A DNA stretch of 64,000 bases from Maricaulis salignorans (GTDB taxonomy: Bacteria > Pseudomonadota > Alphaproteobacteria > Caulobacterales > Maricaulaceae): the NCBI RefSeq assembly GCF_900103475.1, contig NZ_FNHG01000007.1, positions 61,256 to 125,255 on the forward strand. The letters are read 5' to 3'. Positions 11,544 through 18,650 of the stretch are shown here, one piece after another. The notes under the pieces were generated by a model. That model saw only the letters and a program-made list of their open reading frames with translations, was not told where the DNA came from and did no database searches. Every line of letters starts with the position of its first letter. Position 1 is the first letter of the stretch. The translations under genes and the position numbers were made by a program.

Positions 11544-12425
11544 ATGAGCGCTTCAACCTCTACCACCACCCCGCAACGGCTCTGGCTGTGCATGAATGAC
11601 AGCCCGCGCTTGCGGACCCTGTCGAGGGTCCTGGCGGAGGGCATGGATGTCACGGTGTATCTGGGGCCTCAATCGGTACCCGATGGTCCTGTCGCCGTGA
11701 TGCTGGTCGATGATGCCAATGCCGCCCTCGTGGAAACCGCGCGGGACCACGCGGCCACAGCACAAAAAATCGTCCTGGTGACGAGTGGTTCCCGGCGGGC
11801 CGGGGCGGCCGATCTCTACCTGCCCGGTGATATTGATGCCGGCCCGCTTGCGACGGTGATTGAAGGTCTGCTCGCCTATCGCGAGTTCGAGATCTCGCCG
11901 GCGGCGGCGCTTGAGCCGGTCATGACCCTGCACAATGCCACATTCAGCGTCCGGACCATGGCCGAGGCAAGCCGGCTGGCCAATTTCCTCGCCGCCACAC
12001 TGCCACGCGCCTGTGAAATGGCGGTCGGGCTCTATGTCCTGCTCGCCAATGCCATCGAATTTGGCAATCTCGGCTTTTCCGCTGCGGAGAAGGCCCAGGG
12101 TCTGGCAACCGGCAATTGGCGGCGCAAGCTCGCGCAGCGCCTGGCCGAGCCGGGCTTTGCCTCACGCTGTGCCAGTATCGAGTTTCAGCGCGGCGAGCGC
12201 CTGGTCACCATCCTCGTCCAGGATGATGGTGATGGCATCAGCGTGGAAGCTGACATGTCCGGTGATCCGGAACGGTCGAGCTATCGCAGCCGGATCGTGA
12301 AAGTTCTCAAATCGCTTGGCTTCGCCGAGCTGACCTGGCTGAGTGCGGGCGTCACTGCCGCGGCGAGTGTCGTGCTGGAGCCGACTGCAAGGCTGGTTAC
12401 CGGCCGCGCCGCACCGCGGCCCTGA
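11544..12425 (+). CDS. Degenerate receiver + HATPase-like signalling protein
   Basis: 293 aa. The N-terminal ~110 residues have the alternation of a receiver (LWLCMNDSPRL..., VAVMLVDDANAA, KIVLVTSGSRRAGAADLYLPG) but the usual DD pair and lysine are not in place, so phosphorylation is doubtful. The C-terminal part (about 135-275) looks like an anti-sigma/histidine-kinase-type ATPase: ACEMAVGLYVLLANAIEFGNLGF (N-box-like helix) and ILVQDDGDGIS (G1-like box). This resembles RsbW-like or CheY-HATPase proteins of alphaproteobacteria. No adjacent sigma factor or kinase was seen; the partner is unknown. Confidence 0.6.
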   Translation: MSASTSTTTPQRLWLCMNDSPRLRTLSRVLAEGMDVTVYLGPQSVPDGPVAVMLVDDANAALVETARDHAATAQKIVLVTSGSRRAGAADLYLPGDIDAGPLATVIEGLLAYREFEISPAAALEPVMTLHNATFSVRTMAEASRLANFLAATLPRACEMAVGLYVLLANAIEFGNLGFSAAEKAQGLATGNWRRKLAQRLAEPGFASRCASIEFQRGERLVTILVQDDGDGISVEADMSGDPERSSYRSRIVKVLKSLGFAELTWLSAGVTAAASVVLEPTARLVTGRAAPRP

Positions 12426-12829
12426 CCCGCCAGCCTCGTCCCCGGCACTTGCTGCCAGACACTCCCCGCCTGATACCGCCCGCCTGATACCGCCCGCCTG
12501 ACGTCGTCTGGCTGACGCCGTTTGCCTGGCCGTGCCGCCGCGATTCTGCGGTTTCAGCCGAACAGTCCCGAATCGGCCCCGGTTTGGCGTCGCCGATCCG
12601 CCCGGCTTGAGCGGGACCCGTATCGCCGGGATGGTCCATGCCCCCATATTGCTCGCGAGCCCGCGCAGGGCAGGACTTGTTTTTCAATAGTTTAGACGCG
12701 GACATCTGGCATTCATCGACCTGTCGGCTTTCTGAATGGCGCCCTCAGGATCGGCTCACATGGCTTCAACTAGAACAGCATCAGTCTTCGATGCATTGGG
12801 CGTCGGGCCACACCAAATGGAGTTAAGCC
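12426..12829 (+). other. 404-bp intergenic region upstream of the curlin gene
   Basis: No convincing gene. It holds a tandem 14-bp unit (12467-12480 and 12481-12494, with a partial third copy) and, nearer the curlin gene, a relatively AT-rich stretch (12675-12715) that may hold the promoter. No clear -35/-10 pair was resolved. Confidence 0.4.
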
Positions 12830-13342
12830 ATGAAAATTCGTCTTTTCCTCGCCAGCGCCCTCGTCGCTGTTTCTGTCCTCGGTACGGTTGGTGCTGCTGA
12901 AGCACAATCACGCAATCGCGTCGCCATCAGCCAGCAAGGCTATAATAACGACATCGCCGGTCGCCAGAATGGCCACCGCCAGTCGATGGTGATCAATCAG
13001 CGCGGCGATCGTCAATATGTCACCGTGATCCAGGACGGCGCCCGCAACGGCACCACGGTCGGTCAGTCCGGTCGCTATAACCAGGCCCATGTCGACCAGT
13101 TCGGCCGCAGCAATGATGCGGTGATCGGTCAGCAAGGCCGGAATAATTACGGCACCAGCGTCCAGACCGGCAATCGCAATCTTTCGGGCATCGCCCAGAT
13201 GGGCCGCAACAACACCGCGACGACGAACCAGTATGGTTCCAATAACGGTGTCGGCATCATCCAGGTTGGCAATGGCCAGAACGCCCACGTCAACCAATCC
13301 GGTAGTGGCAATGTCACCCTGGTCATCCAGGGCGAGCACTAA
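12830..13342 (+). CDS. Curlin-repeat amyloid subunit (CsgA/CsgB-like)
   Basis: 170 aa with a Sec signal peptide (MKIRLFLASALVAVSVLGTVGAAEAQ). The mature chain is built of about seven ~19-residue curlin repeats with the Gln-x-Gly-x-x-Asn pattern: ISQQGYNND, VINQRGDRQ, VIQDGARNG, VGQSGRYNQ, VDQFGRSND, IGQQGRNN, IAQMGRNN, NQYGSNN, IQVGNGQN and NQSGSGN. It is secreted to form extracellular amyloid fibres in biofilm matrix. The downstream csgH gene supports the call. Whether it is the major (CsgA) or nucleator (CsgB) subunit cannot be decided; no CsgG/E/F is in the window. The ATG at 12830 is preceded by GGAGTTAAGCC. Confidence 0.9.
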   Translation: MKIRLFLASALVAVSVLGTVGAAEAQSRNRVAISQQGYNNDIAGRQNGHRQSMVINQRGDRQYVTVIQDGARNGTTVGQSGRYNQAHVDQFGRSNDAVIGQQGRNNYGTSVQTGNRNLSGIAQMGRNNTATTNQYGSNNGVGIIQVGNGQNAHVNQSGSGNVTLVIQGEH

Positions 13343-13358
13343 CACCGGACGCAGGCTC

Positions 13359-13382
13359 GGGGAGGGCAGGTCAGCCCTCCCC
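13359..13382 (+). promoter_or_regulatory. Strong hairpin between curlin gene and csgH
   Basis: Perfect 9-bp GC-rich stem GGGGAGGGC / GCCCTCCCC with loop AGGTCA and no T-run. It lies 17 nt after the curlin stop and 60 nt before csgH. It could stabilise the curlin mRNA 3' end or partly attenuate read-through, giving more subunit than chaperone. Confidence 0.6.
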
Positions 13383-13442
13383 AAACGGCCATTCCGGCCA
13401 GCCCGCCACCCATGAAACCCCGCAGTCGAGAAGGAGACTGTC

Positions 13443-13841
13443 ATGAGCATGAATATTCTGGCTGCCAATGTCGCAGCAATCTCTGGCGCAGCCCTGCTGG
13501 CACTCCAGCCTGGAGAGCCTGATGGCTTTGCCCACTCGGCGGCCGATGCGGCCCGTTACGCGGACTCAGCCTGCCATATCGAGCTGGCCGCGACACCGGA
13601 CGGTCTGTTGATCACGGCCTGGGGTGAGGGTGAGGCGGGAAGCAATTACCGCATGGTTGTCACCCAGCGCACGGGCGGCGGTGGCTTCGACATTGTCCAG
13701 GAGGGCGATGTGCCGCTCAGCGGCAGTGAAGACACGCTGTTATCCGACATCCTGCTCGACACCGATGCGGATTTCTCGGCCCGGCTGTCGACCTGGAATG
13801 CCAGTGGCGACCCGGTCTGCAACTGGAATGAACGGGTCTGA
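13443..13841 (+). CDS. csgH: Curli assembly chaperone CsgH (alphaproteobacterial CsgC-like)
   Basis: 132 aa from ATG 13443, with AAGGAG 6 nt upstream. N-terminal hydrophobic segment (IAANVAA-like, residues 4-22) followed by a ~95-residue beta-sandwich domain starting CHIELAATPDGLLITAWG and ending DPVCNWNERV. The two cysteines bracket the domain and could form a disulfide, as in CsgC/CsgH periplasmic amyloid inhibitors. In the family it keeps curlin soluble in the periplasm before export. Position directly after the curlin gene supports the call. Confidence 0.8.
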   Translation: MSMNILAANVAAISGAALLALQPGEPDGFAHSAADAARYADSACHIELAATPDGLLITAWGEGEAGSNYRMVVTQRTGGGGFDIVQEGDVPLSGSEDTLLSDILLDTDADFSARLSTWNASGDPVCNWNERV

Positions 13842-13989
13842 TCGAGACCGGCCATTGCGGGCTTTCCGTGATGGCCGGTTCGCAGACCGCCAGGCCCGGA
13901 TCCGGCCATAGCAGGTATTCACCATCCCGCCTCTGGCCCTTTGTCTCGAACGGCCCCATCTGGTGGCTTCCAATCAAGGGGAAGTCATC

Positions 13990-14496
13990 ATGTCCATTCC
14001 ATTGTCATCCATTGCCAAAACCCAGCTCGACCAGACCTATCGCGCGCTGGACGGTATTCTCGCCAAGGCCGCGGCCCACGCCGCCGAGCACAAGGTCGAT
14101 GAGGCGGTTTATCTCGACTGGCGCCTGACGCCCGACATGTTTGCGCTCAAGCGCCAGGTCCAGCTGGTCAGCGATTTCTCTGTCCGCGGCCTGTCGCGCC
14201 TGGCCGGACAGGATCCGGTCTCCATCCCCGATACCGAAGCCACATTTGATGATCTGCGTGCCCGTCTGGCCGCCGCCCGCGCCGCCGTCTGGGCCCTGCC
14301 GGCCGCCGCGCTTGATGCCGAGCCCTCGGGCGAGGTCACCTTCCCGGCCGGCCCCGGCAAGGAAATGACCCTGCCGCGCCATGCCTTCGTGCAGAATTAC
14401 GTCCTCGCCAATGTCCTGTTCCACGCCTCGATGGTTTATGCGGTGCTGCGCAGTATCGGCGTTCCGGTCGGCAAGCGCGACTTCCTCGCCGTCTAG
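13990..14496 (+). CDS. DUF1993 family protein
   Basis: 168 aa from ATG 13990, preceded by GGGGAAG. All-alpha protein with the DUF1993 pattern: an initial helix (LDQTYRALDGILAKAAAHA), DEAVYLDWRLTPDMFALKRQVQLVSDF, ARLAGQDP, then FVQNYVLANVLFHASMVYAVLRSIGVPVGKRDFL at the C-terminus. The fold is related to the DinB four-helix bundle. Function unknown; no obvious link to the curli genes or the Lon-domain gene that flank it. Confidence 0.85.
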   Translation: MSIPLSSIAKTQLDQTYRALDGILAKAAAHAAEHKVDEAVYLDWRLTPDMFALKRQVQLVSDFSVRGLSRLAGQDPVSIPDTEATFDDLRARLAAARAAVWALPAAALDAEPSGEVTFPAGPGKEMTLPRHAFVQNYVLANVLFHASMVYAVLRSIGVPVGKRDFLAV

Positions 14497-14650
14497 GGCG
14501 AGGAGCGCTCACGCCTGTCCCGTCACCCCTGCGACCGGCATGCCTCAGCCCAGGCGGCGAGGCGTGCCGGTCCGGGGGCTGCGCCATCAGGGGCACAGAA
14601 ACCCCGGCCACACCCTTGGCGGCGGCGCCCGGCCTTCCTATCTCTGGAAC

Positions 14651-15298
14651 ATGAACGAGACACAGACACTGCCCGCCTCCCTGCCGCTCTTCCCGCTCGC
14701 CGGCTGTATCCTCCTGCCCGGGGAATTACTGCCGCTGAACGTGTTCGAGCCGCGCTATCTCAACATGGTCGATGATGCCCGCCGCGAGGGTGGGCATATC
14801 GGCATTATCCAGCCGCAATCCGGCGATGCCGCCGCGCCCGCGCCCGGACAGCCGGCCCTGCATCGGGTTGGCACGGCCGGGCGTATCAAATCCTTCGTCG
14901 AGACCCGTGATGGCCGCTATCTGCTGACCCTCGCCGGGGTCAGCCGTTTTGCCCTCAATGCCGAGGCGCAGGCCGCTAGGCCCTACCGGGTCGGCCGGGT
15001 CGACTATAGCGGTTTTGCCCAGGACCTGGCACCGCGTCCGGCGCTGCAGGGTGACCGCTCGCGGCTGATCCGCCTGCTCGGCGTCTGGCTGGCCGGCGAG
15101 AATATCCAGCTCGACTGGAGCGGGCTTGAACACATGCCTTTCGAGGCCCTGGTCGACCGCATTGCCATGCTCGCACCCTTGCCGCCCCAGACCCGCCAGG
15201 ACCTGCTCGAGGCGTCCGGCAGTGCGGCGCGTGCGGTGATGATTGAAGCGCTGGTGGCCGGCCTGATTGCCGCCCGGGCCGGTGGCCGGCCGCAATAG
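14651..15298 (+). CDS. Lon N-terminal (substrate-binding) domain protein
   Basis: 215 aa from ATG 14651. LPLFPLAGCILLPGELLPLNVFEPRYLNMVDDA is the hallmark opening of the Lon substrate-binding (LAN) domain, followed by HIGIIQPQ, RVGTAGRIKSF and the helical tail. No AAA+ ATPase or protease domain is present, so this is a stand-alone domain protein, widespread in alphaproteobacteria (often beside trxA, which is not the case here). It probably acts in protein quality control, but no mechanism is established. Confidence 0.88.
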   Translation: MNETQTLPASLPLFPLAGCILLPGELLPLNVFEPRYLNMVDDARREGGHIGIIQPQSGDAAAPAPGQPALHRVGTAGRIKSFVETRDGRYLLTLAGVSRFALNAEAQAARPYRVGRVDYSGFAQDLAPRPALQGDRSRLIRLLGVWLAGENIQLDWSGLEHMPFEALVDRIAMLAPLPPQTRQDLLEASGSAARAVMIEALVAGLIAARAGGRPQ

Positions 15299-15305
15299 GC
15301 TTGCC

Positions 15306-15761
15306 TCAGGGGCGCTGGGCGCGAAGCCAGGCGAGCGCCTGCTCGCGCGAGCGGAAGGCGCGGGCGACACCATCCATCTTGTCGATCACCTGCAGGGCGG
15401 TGCGCAACTGGTCCTGCTGGTCGCCGCGGCCGATGAAGGCCAGCGGCATGCCGCGGCACTGGCGGCCAATGTAGCGGATGCGGGTTTCCAGCTCGACCTT
15501 TGAGAAATTGAAGTCGGCGGCGCGGATGTCGAAGGCGGCGAGCCGGATAGATTCGCTACGCAAAAGACTGTTGAAGGCGCGCTCACCATCGCTGCCGGAT
15601 TTCGACACGCGCGGTCCCTCGCTCCGCATTTCCAGCAGACCGTTATCAATGCGTATCTCGAACTCACTGGTCGAATACGTGCGCAAACCGGATATTTTCC
15701 CCTGATCCTCAAAATCAACGACAGCGTATGGAGGTGAAGTTTGCAGAAAATGCGGCCACAA
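15306..15761 (-). CDS. STAS/SpoIIAA-like domain protein, unproven
   Basis: Up to 151 aa. The body reads FEIRIDNGLLEM, SIRLAAFDIRAADFNFSKVELETRIRYIGRQ and CRGMPLAFIGRGDQQDQLRTALQVIDKMDGVARAFRSREQALAWL, which fits the alpha/beta pattern of SpoIIAA-like STAS proteins: beta-strand, D-R-dipole, long helix, then AFIG strand and a final helix. The first ~30 residues from the ATG at 15761 are poorly convincing; a TTG start nearer 15690 is possible. It converges on the Lon-domain gene. Confidence 0.5.
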   Translation of the reverse strand: MWPHFLQTSPPYAVVDFEDQGKISGLRTYSTSEFEIRIDNGLLEMRSEGPRVSKSGSDGERAFNSLLRSESIRLAAFDIRAADFNFSKVELETRIRYIGRQCRGMPLAFIGRGDQQDQLRTALQVIDKMDGVARAFRSREQALAWLRAQRP

Positions 15762-15958
15762 CGCGACATTTTGCCCACTTTTGCCTTAATCTGGGGCGAA
15801 GAATTCCGCACGACAGCGGTGTGAGACAGAATTTTGTCCATACTTTCATGTGGTCAGCCCAAATCATGCGCACAGGACCAATGCCGGGGGCGTGCCAGGG
15901 CCAGGCGGGGCTGGAGCCGGCGAATGCCGACATAGGGCGCCTGGCGCCGGCGCGGCGT

Positions 15959-16339
15959 TCAGGGCTGTGACAGGTCTCGATCTCGCGGGAATAGCTTGCG
16001 GCGAAGATCATCGCGCAACTGCTCCGCTTCCGCTTCCGGCAGCCCGACCGGCTGAGGGTGCAGCGCCGCCTCGGCCGCCTCGACGGCCGTTGGCGGTTCG
16101 CCATCCTCATCGATCGGGTTGCCAGCCGGCCCGGCATCCATCTCCGGCGCGGCCGGCAAAACCTCCTGTATCAGATCCGCCTGCCGCCAATGCCCCCGCG
16201 CCGCCCATTGATACAGCGTCGAGACCGGCACCGACAACGCCCGAGAAATCTCCGCCATCCGACACCCCTCAGCGCGCATGGACCGCGCCCGGGCTTCCAG
16301 GCTTGCAACACGTTCAGGAGATCTGCGGGTTCCGGCCAT
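15959..16339 (-). CDS. Small helix-turn-helix protein
   Basis: 126 aa from the ATG at 16339. Residues about 10-50 (ARARSMRAEGCRMAEISRAL followed by SVPVSTLYQWAARGHW) form a homeodomain/Xre-like HTH of the kind in phage terminase small subunits and transposase-like regulators. The C-terminal half is acidic and disordered (PEMDAGPAGNPIDEDGEPP) and ends in a charged helix. It lies just beyond the inverted repeat at the edge of the restriction island and could be a mobile-element relic or a resident regulator. Confidence 0.55.
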   Translation of the reverse strand: MAGTRRSPERVASLEARARSMRAEGCRMAEISRALSVPVSTLYQWAARGHWRQADLIQEVLPAAPEMDAGPAGNPIDEDGEPPTAVEAAEAALHPQPVGLPEAEAEQLRDDLRRKLFPRDRDLSQP

Positions 16340-16464
16340 GCGGGGGAGTACAGGGCTGGACGGGGAGAGGGGGATGACAAGGTATTGATTTTTTTTGTTT
16401 GGTGTTGCTTTTGGGAGCAGGGTCCCAGCCCAGACCCGCCCATAATTCCCTTGCCTGGAACTCC

Positions 16465-16546
16465 GCCGTATCAAAGCCGCGCCGTCAAGGCGCATGCCCG
16501 CTTCGCGGCGCCGAAGGCGGCCTTGACGGCGCGGCTTTGATACGGC
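16465..16546. repeat. Perfect long inverted repeat at the island edge
   Basis: Left arm 16465-16491 and right arm 16520-16546 are perfect reverse complements over 27 bp, separated by a 28-nt spacer that itself contains CGCTTCGCGG-type short complementarity. The arms begin CCGTATCAAAGCC. The stem would be extremely stable in RNA. No T-run follows on either strand, so it is not a typical terminator. It sits 48 nt from the end of the restriction endonuclease gene. Confidence 0.9.
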
Positions 16547-16593
16547 CCGCTAGCTGGCATGGGGGTTGGGGGGAAATTGCGTGTGTCCCGCTT

Positions 16594-17448
16594 TCAATTG
16601 CTCACAAAGCCTGAGGCATGACGCTCTTTCTTGAGGATGATCTCACGGTCCCGCTGGTCGCGCGGTCGGAAGGCCATGACGTATTCCCGGCCAAGCTTGA
16701 TGCCTAGGTGGCGCAGGAGAGGGCCGTCTTGGGTCCCGCTCAATACGACGATGCCTCTCGGGTGCAATTGATCGCGTGCGCCGCCGTTCCGCCTAATGCG
16801 TTTCATGGGATCGAGCTGGTGGCCTACGGTCTGGATTACCGAGCGATGCAGGGGCTTGCCCAGGAAGAGTTCGAACAAGGCTAGCACGCGTTCGGTCCCG
16901 CTTTCGTGCAAGAATATCTGCTCCGCGTCGTTTGCGTTGACTGTTTCCCAGATATTGACCGGGAATGGCTCTTGGTAGGCCAGCCAGTGAATATTGTCCT
17001 TGCTGGCTTTGCTGAAGCTTCTCTTTCCATCCCGGTTCTTGCCAGGATTGAGGCTTCCGTCCACGGCCATTGCAAGTCCAAAGCTGAACAGTGATTTGGC
17101 GACATCGGCTTGGCAGAGGATGCAGGCATGGCCCACGGCTTCGGGCGGAATCATCCAGTTCTCGCGGGAGGTGAATTTGACATCGACATCATGGGCGCCG
17201 ATCCGGAAGTCGAGCTTGCCGCGGGGGAAGTTCAGCAATTGGCGCAACGCCGCCTCGACTTTAATGCCCAGAACAGCTTTCTCGTTTGGGTCTAGCTCCG
17301 CAAACCGAAGGCGGCGTGTGCGGGGCGCATCGATGAGCTCGTCGATCGCCTGTCTGAACAAAAACGGCAGTTCAGACAGTAGGGCCTGCTCACCACCGGC
17401 AGCTGCCACTATCCGTCGCCGAATTTCAAAAATTGGAGTGTCTGGCAT
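16594..17448 (-). CDS. NaeI-family type II restriction endonuclease
   Basis: 284 aa from ATG 17448, with GGAG just upstream. The endonuclease core has LDFRIGAHDVDVKFTSREN: D80, D89 and K91 with E65 upstream keep almost the same spacing as the acidic residues and lysine of the NaeI active site. The conserved WMIPPEAVGHACIL block follows. The C-terminal half carries MKRIRRNGGARDQL, then HPRGIVVLSGTQDG, matching the NaeI DNA-binding/allosteric domain. NaeI cuts GCCGGC and needs a second site. It follows the C5 methyltransferase gene by 57 nt, as expected for an R-M pair. Specificity here is inferred only. Confidence 0.8.
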   Translation of the reverse strand: MPDTPIFEIRRRIVAAAGGEQALLSELPFLFRQAIDELIDAPRTRRLRFAELDPNEKAVLGIKVEAALRQLLNFPRGKLDFRIGAHDVDVKFTSRENWMIPPEAVGHACILCQADVAKSLFSFGLAMAVDGSLNPGKNRDGKRSFSKASKDNIHWLAYQEPFPVNIWETVNANDAEQIFLHESGTERVLALFELFLGKPLHRSVIQTVGHQLDPMKRIRRNGGARDQLHPRGIVVLSGTQDGPLLRHLGIKLGREYVMAFRPRDQRDREIILKKERHASGFVSN

Positions 17449-17505
17449 CTCTCCGCCCCCCGGGGTTGCACGGGAAACAGATATCAGGCCGACTTAACCA
17501 AACCT

Positions 17506-18501
17506 TTAAGCGACCGTCCTGACGGGATAAACCAGTTTTGCGGATTGGAGCGCGGTGGCCAGCTTGGTTGCAACGGCCTGCGCCACCGGCGGCGGGAATG
17601 CATTCCCAACCTGCCGGTAGGCCGCCGTCTTCTTGCCGGTAAACTCCCACTCGTCCGGGAAGCCCTGGATGCGGGCGACCATTGGGACGGTGAGGCGCGG
17701 CATGCCCACGAAGTCCGGGTCGGGCGCTTCGTTGGCGATGGTCTTGCCATTGACGCCGAGCGCGGCCCAGGCGGCCTTGGCGCGGGTCGGGCCGAGGTCG
17801 GGGCCACCATGCTTCTTGGAGCCGCCGACAATGGTCGGGGCGATGGTATTGGCGCGCTCGCGCCAGAGATCGGCACCAAGCCAGCCGCGCGCGGCCATTT
17901 GGTCATGCAAGGTCTCGCCAACCGTGGCGGCTTTGCCCGGGCTTGCGCCGGGCCAGGCGAAATCATCTTTGAAGGCGTCTTTGATGGCGACGATAATGAC
18001 GCGCGGGCGCAATTGCGGGACGCCATAGTCGGACGCGTTCAGCAATTTCCATTGAGTGTGGTAGCCCAGCTTGCGGAGCTCAGCCTTCAGATGAGCGCGA
18101 TAGTCTTCGAATGCGGGGCTAAGAAAGCCGCGCACATTTTCGATCATCACGGCGCCAGGGCGGATCTCGTCGATAATGTCGAGGGCGGCGGGGAAGAGAT
18201 TGCGTTCATCGAGCTCACCAAGCTGTTTGCCGGCGACGGAGAAGGGCGGGCAGGGCAGGCCGCCGGCCACGAGGTCAACGCCTTTATAGGCGCTGACGTC
18301 AAACTGGCGGATATCGCCTTCCCAGACATTCCATTCCGGCCGGTTGTGCCGCAGCGTGCGGCAGGCATCGGCATCAATCTCGGCGACACACTCATGGGAA
18401 AAGCCCGCACCCTCCAGGCCAAGCGCCTGGCCGCCGGCGCCGGCGCAGAGCTCGACTGAGCTGAGCATGTTGGAGAGATTGAATTGGCTTTGACGCGACA
18501 T
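17506..18501 (-). CDS. dcm: DNA (cytosine-5) methyltransferase
   Basis: 331 aa from the ATG at 18501, with GGGGA 7 nt upstream. Motif I SVELCAGAGGQALGLEGAGF binds SAM; motif IV GGLPCPPFS contains the catalytic Cys84; motif VI is ENVRGF; motif VIII is QLRPRVIIVA; motif X is YRQVGNAFPPPVA. The variable target-recognition region lies between VIII and X and is short. It presumably protects the sequence cut by the adjacent NaeI-like enzyme. No Vsr mismatch endonuclease is nearby. The frame is open further upstream to 18633, but that part lacks motifs and a good ribosome site. Confidence 0.93.
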   Translation of the reverse strand: MSRQSQFNLSNMLSSVELCAGAGGQALGLEGAGFSHECVAEIDADACRTLRHNRPEWNVWEGDIRQFDVSAYKGVDLVAGGLPCPPFSVAGKQLGELDERNLFPAALDIIDEIRPGAVMIENVRGFLSPAFEDYRAHLKAELRKLGYHTQWKLLNASDYGVPQLRPRVIIVAIKDAFKDDFAWPGASPGKAATVGETLHDQMAARGWLGADLWRERANTIAPTIVGGSKKHGGPDLGPTRAKAAWAALGVNGKTIANEAPDPDFVGMPRLTVPMVARIQGFPDEWEFTGKKTAAYRQVGNAFPPPVAQAVATKLATALQSAKLVYPVRTVA

Positions 18502-18531
18502 ATTGTGTCCCCAAGTGTTGCCCCACACTAA

Positions 18532-18600
18532 ATACTGTGGCTGAAGTGAACAATAGAACAAATAGGGAACATACTGTGTTATACACAAGATGTCTAGCGT
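18532..18600 (-). promoter_or_regulatory. Probable promoter/control region of the R-M pair
   Basis: An AT-rich 149-bp gap separates dcm from the upstream gene. Two copies of the octamer CACAGTAT (minus strand; 18532-18539 and 18571-18578) lie 39 bp apart. A TTGTGT and CTATTT pair with a 17-nt spacer lies between and upstream. Independent transcription of dcm-REase, perhaps with feedback control, is likely. No C-protein gene was found. Confidence 0.4.
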
Positions 18601-18650
18601 TTCGGCGCAGCGCCCCTGCCCGTGCGCGATCAAAATAAACTAAGCTTGGT

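Noticed and set aside
12467..12507. Tandem 14-bp repeat
   Set aside because: Only two full copies with a partial third; no CRISPR-like spacer pattern.
17496..17510. TTAA-N8-TTAA resembling a CtrA box
   Set aside because: The spacing is one base off and it overlaps the dcm stop; no support for regulation.
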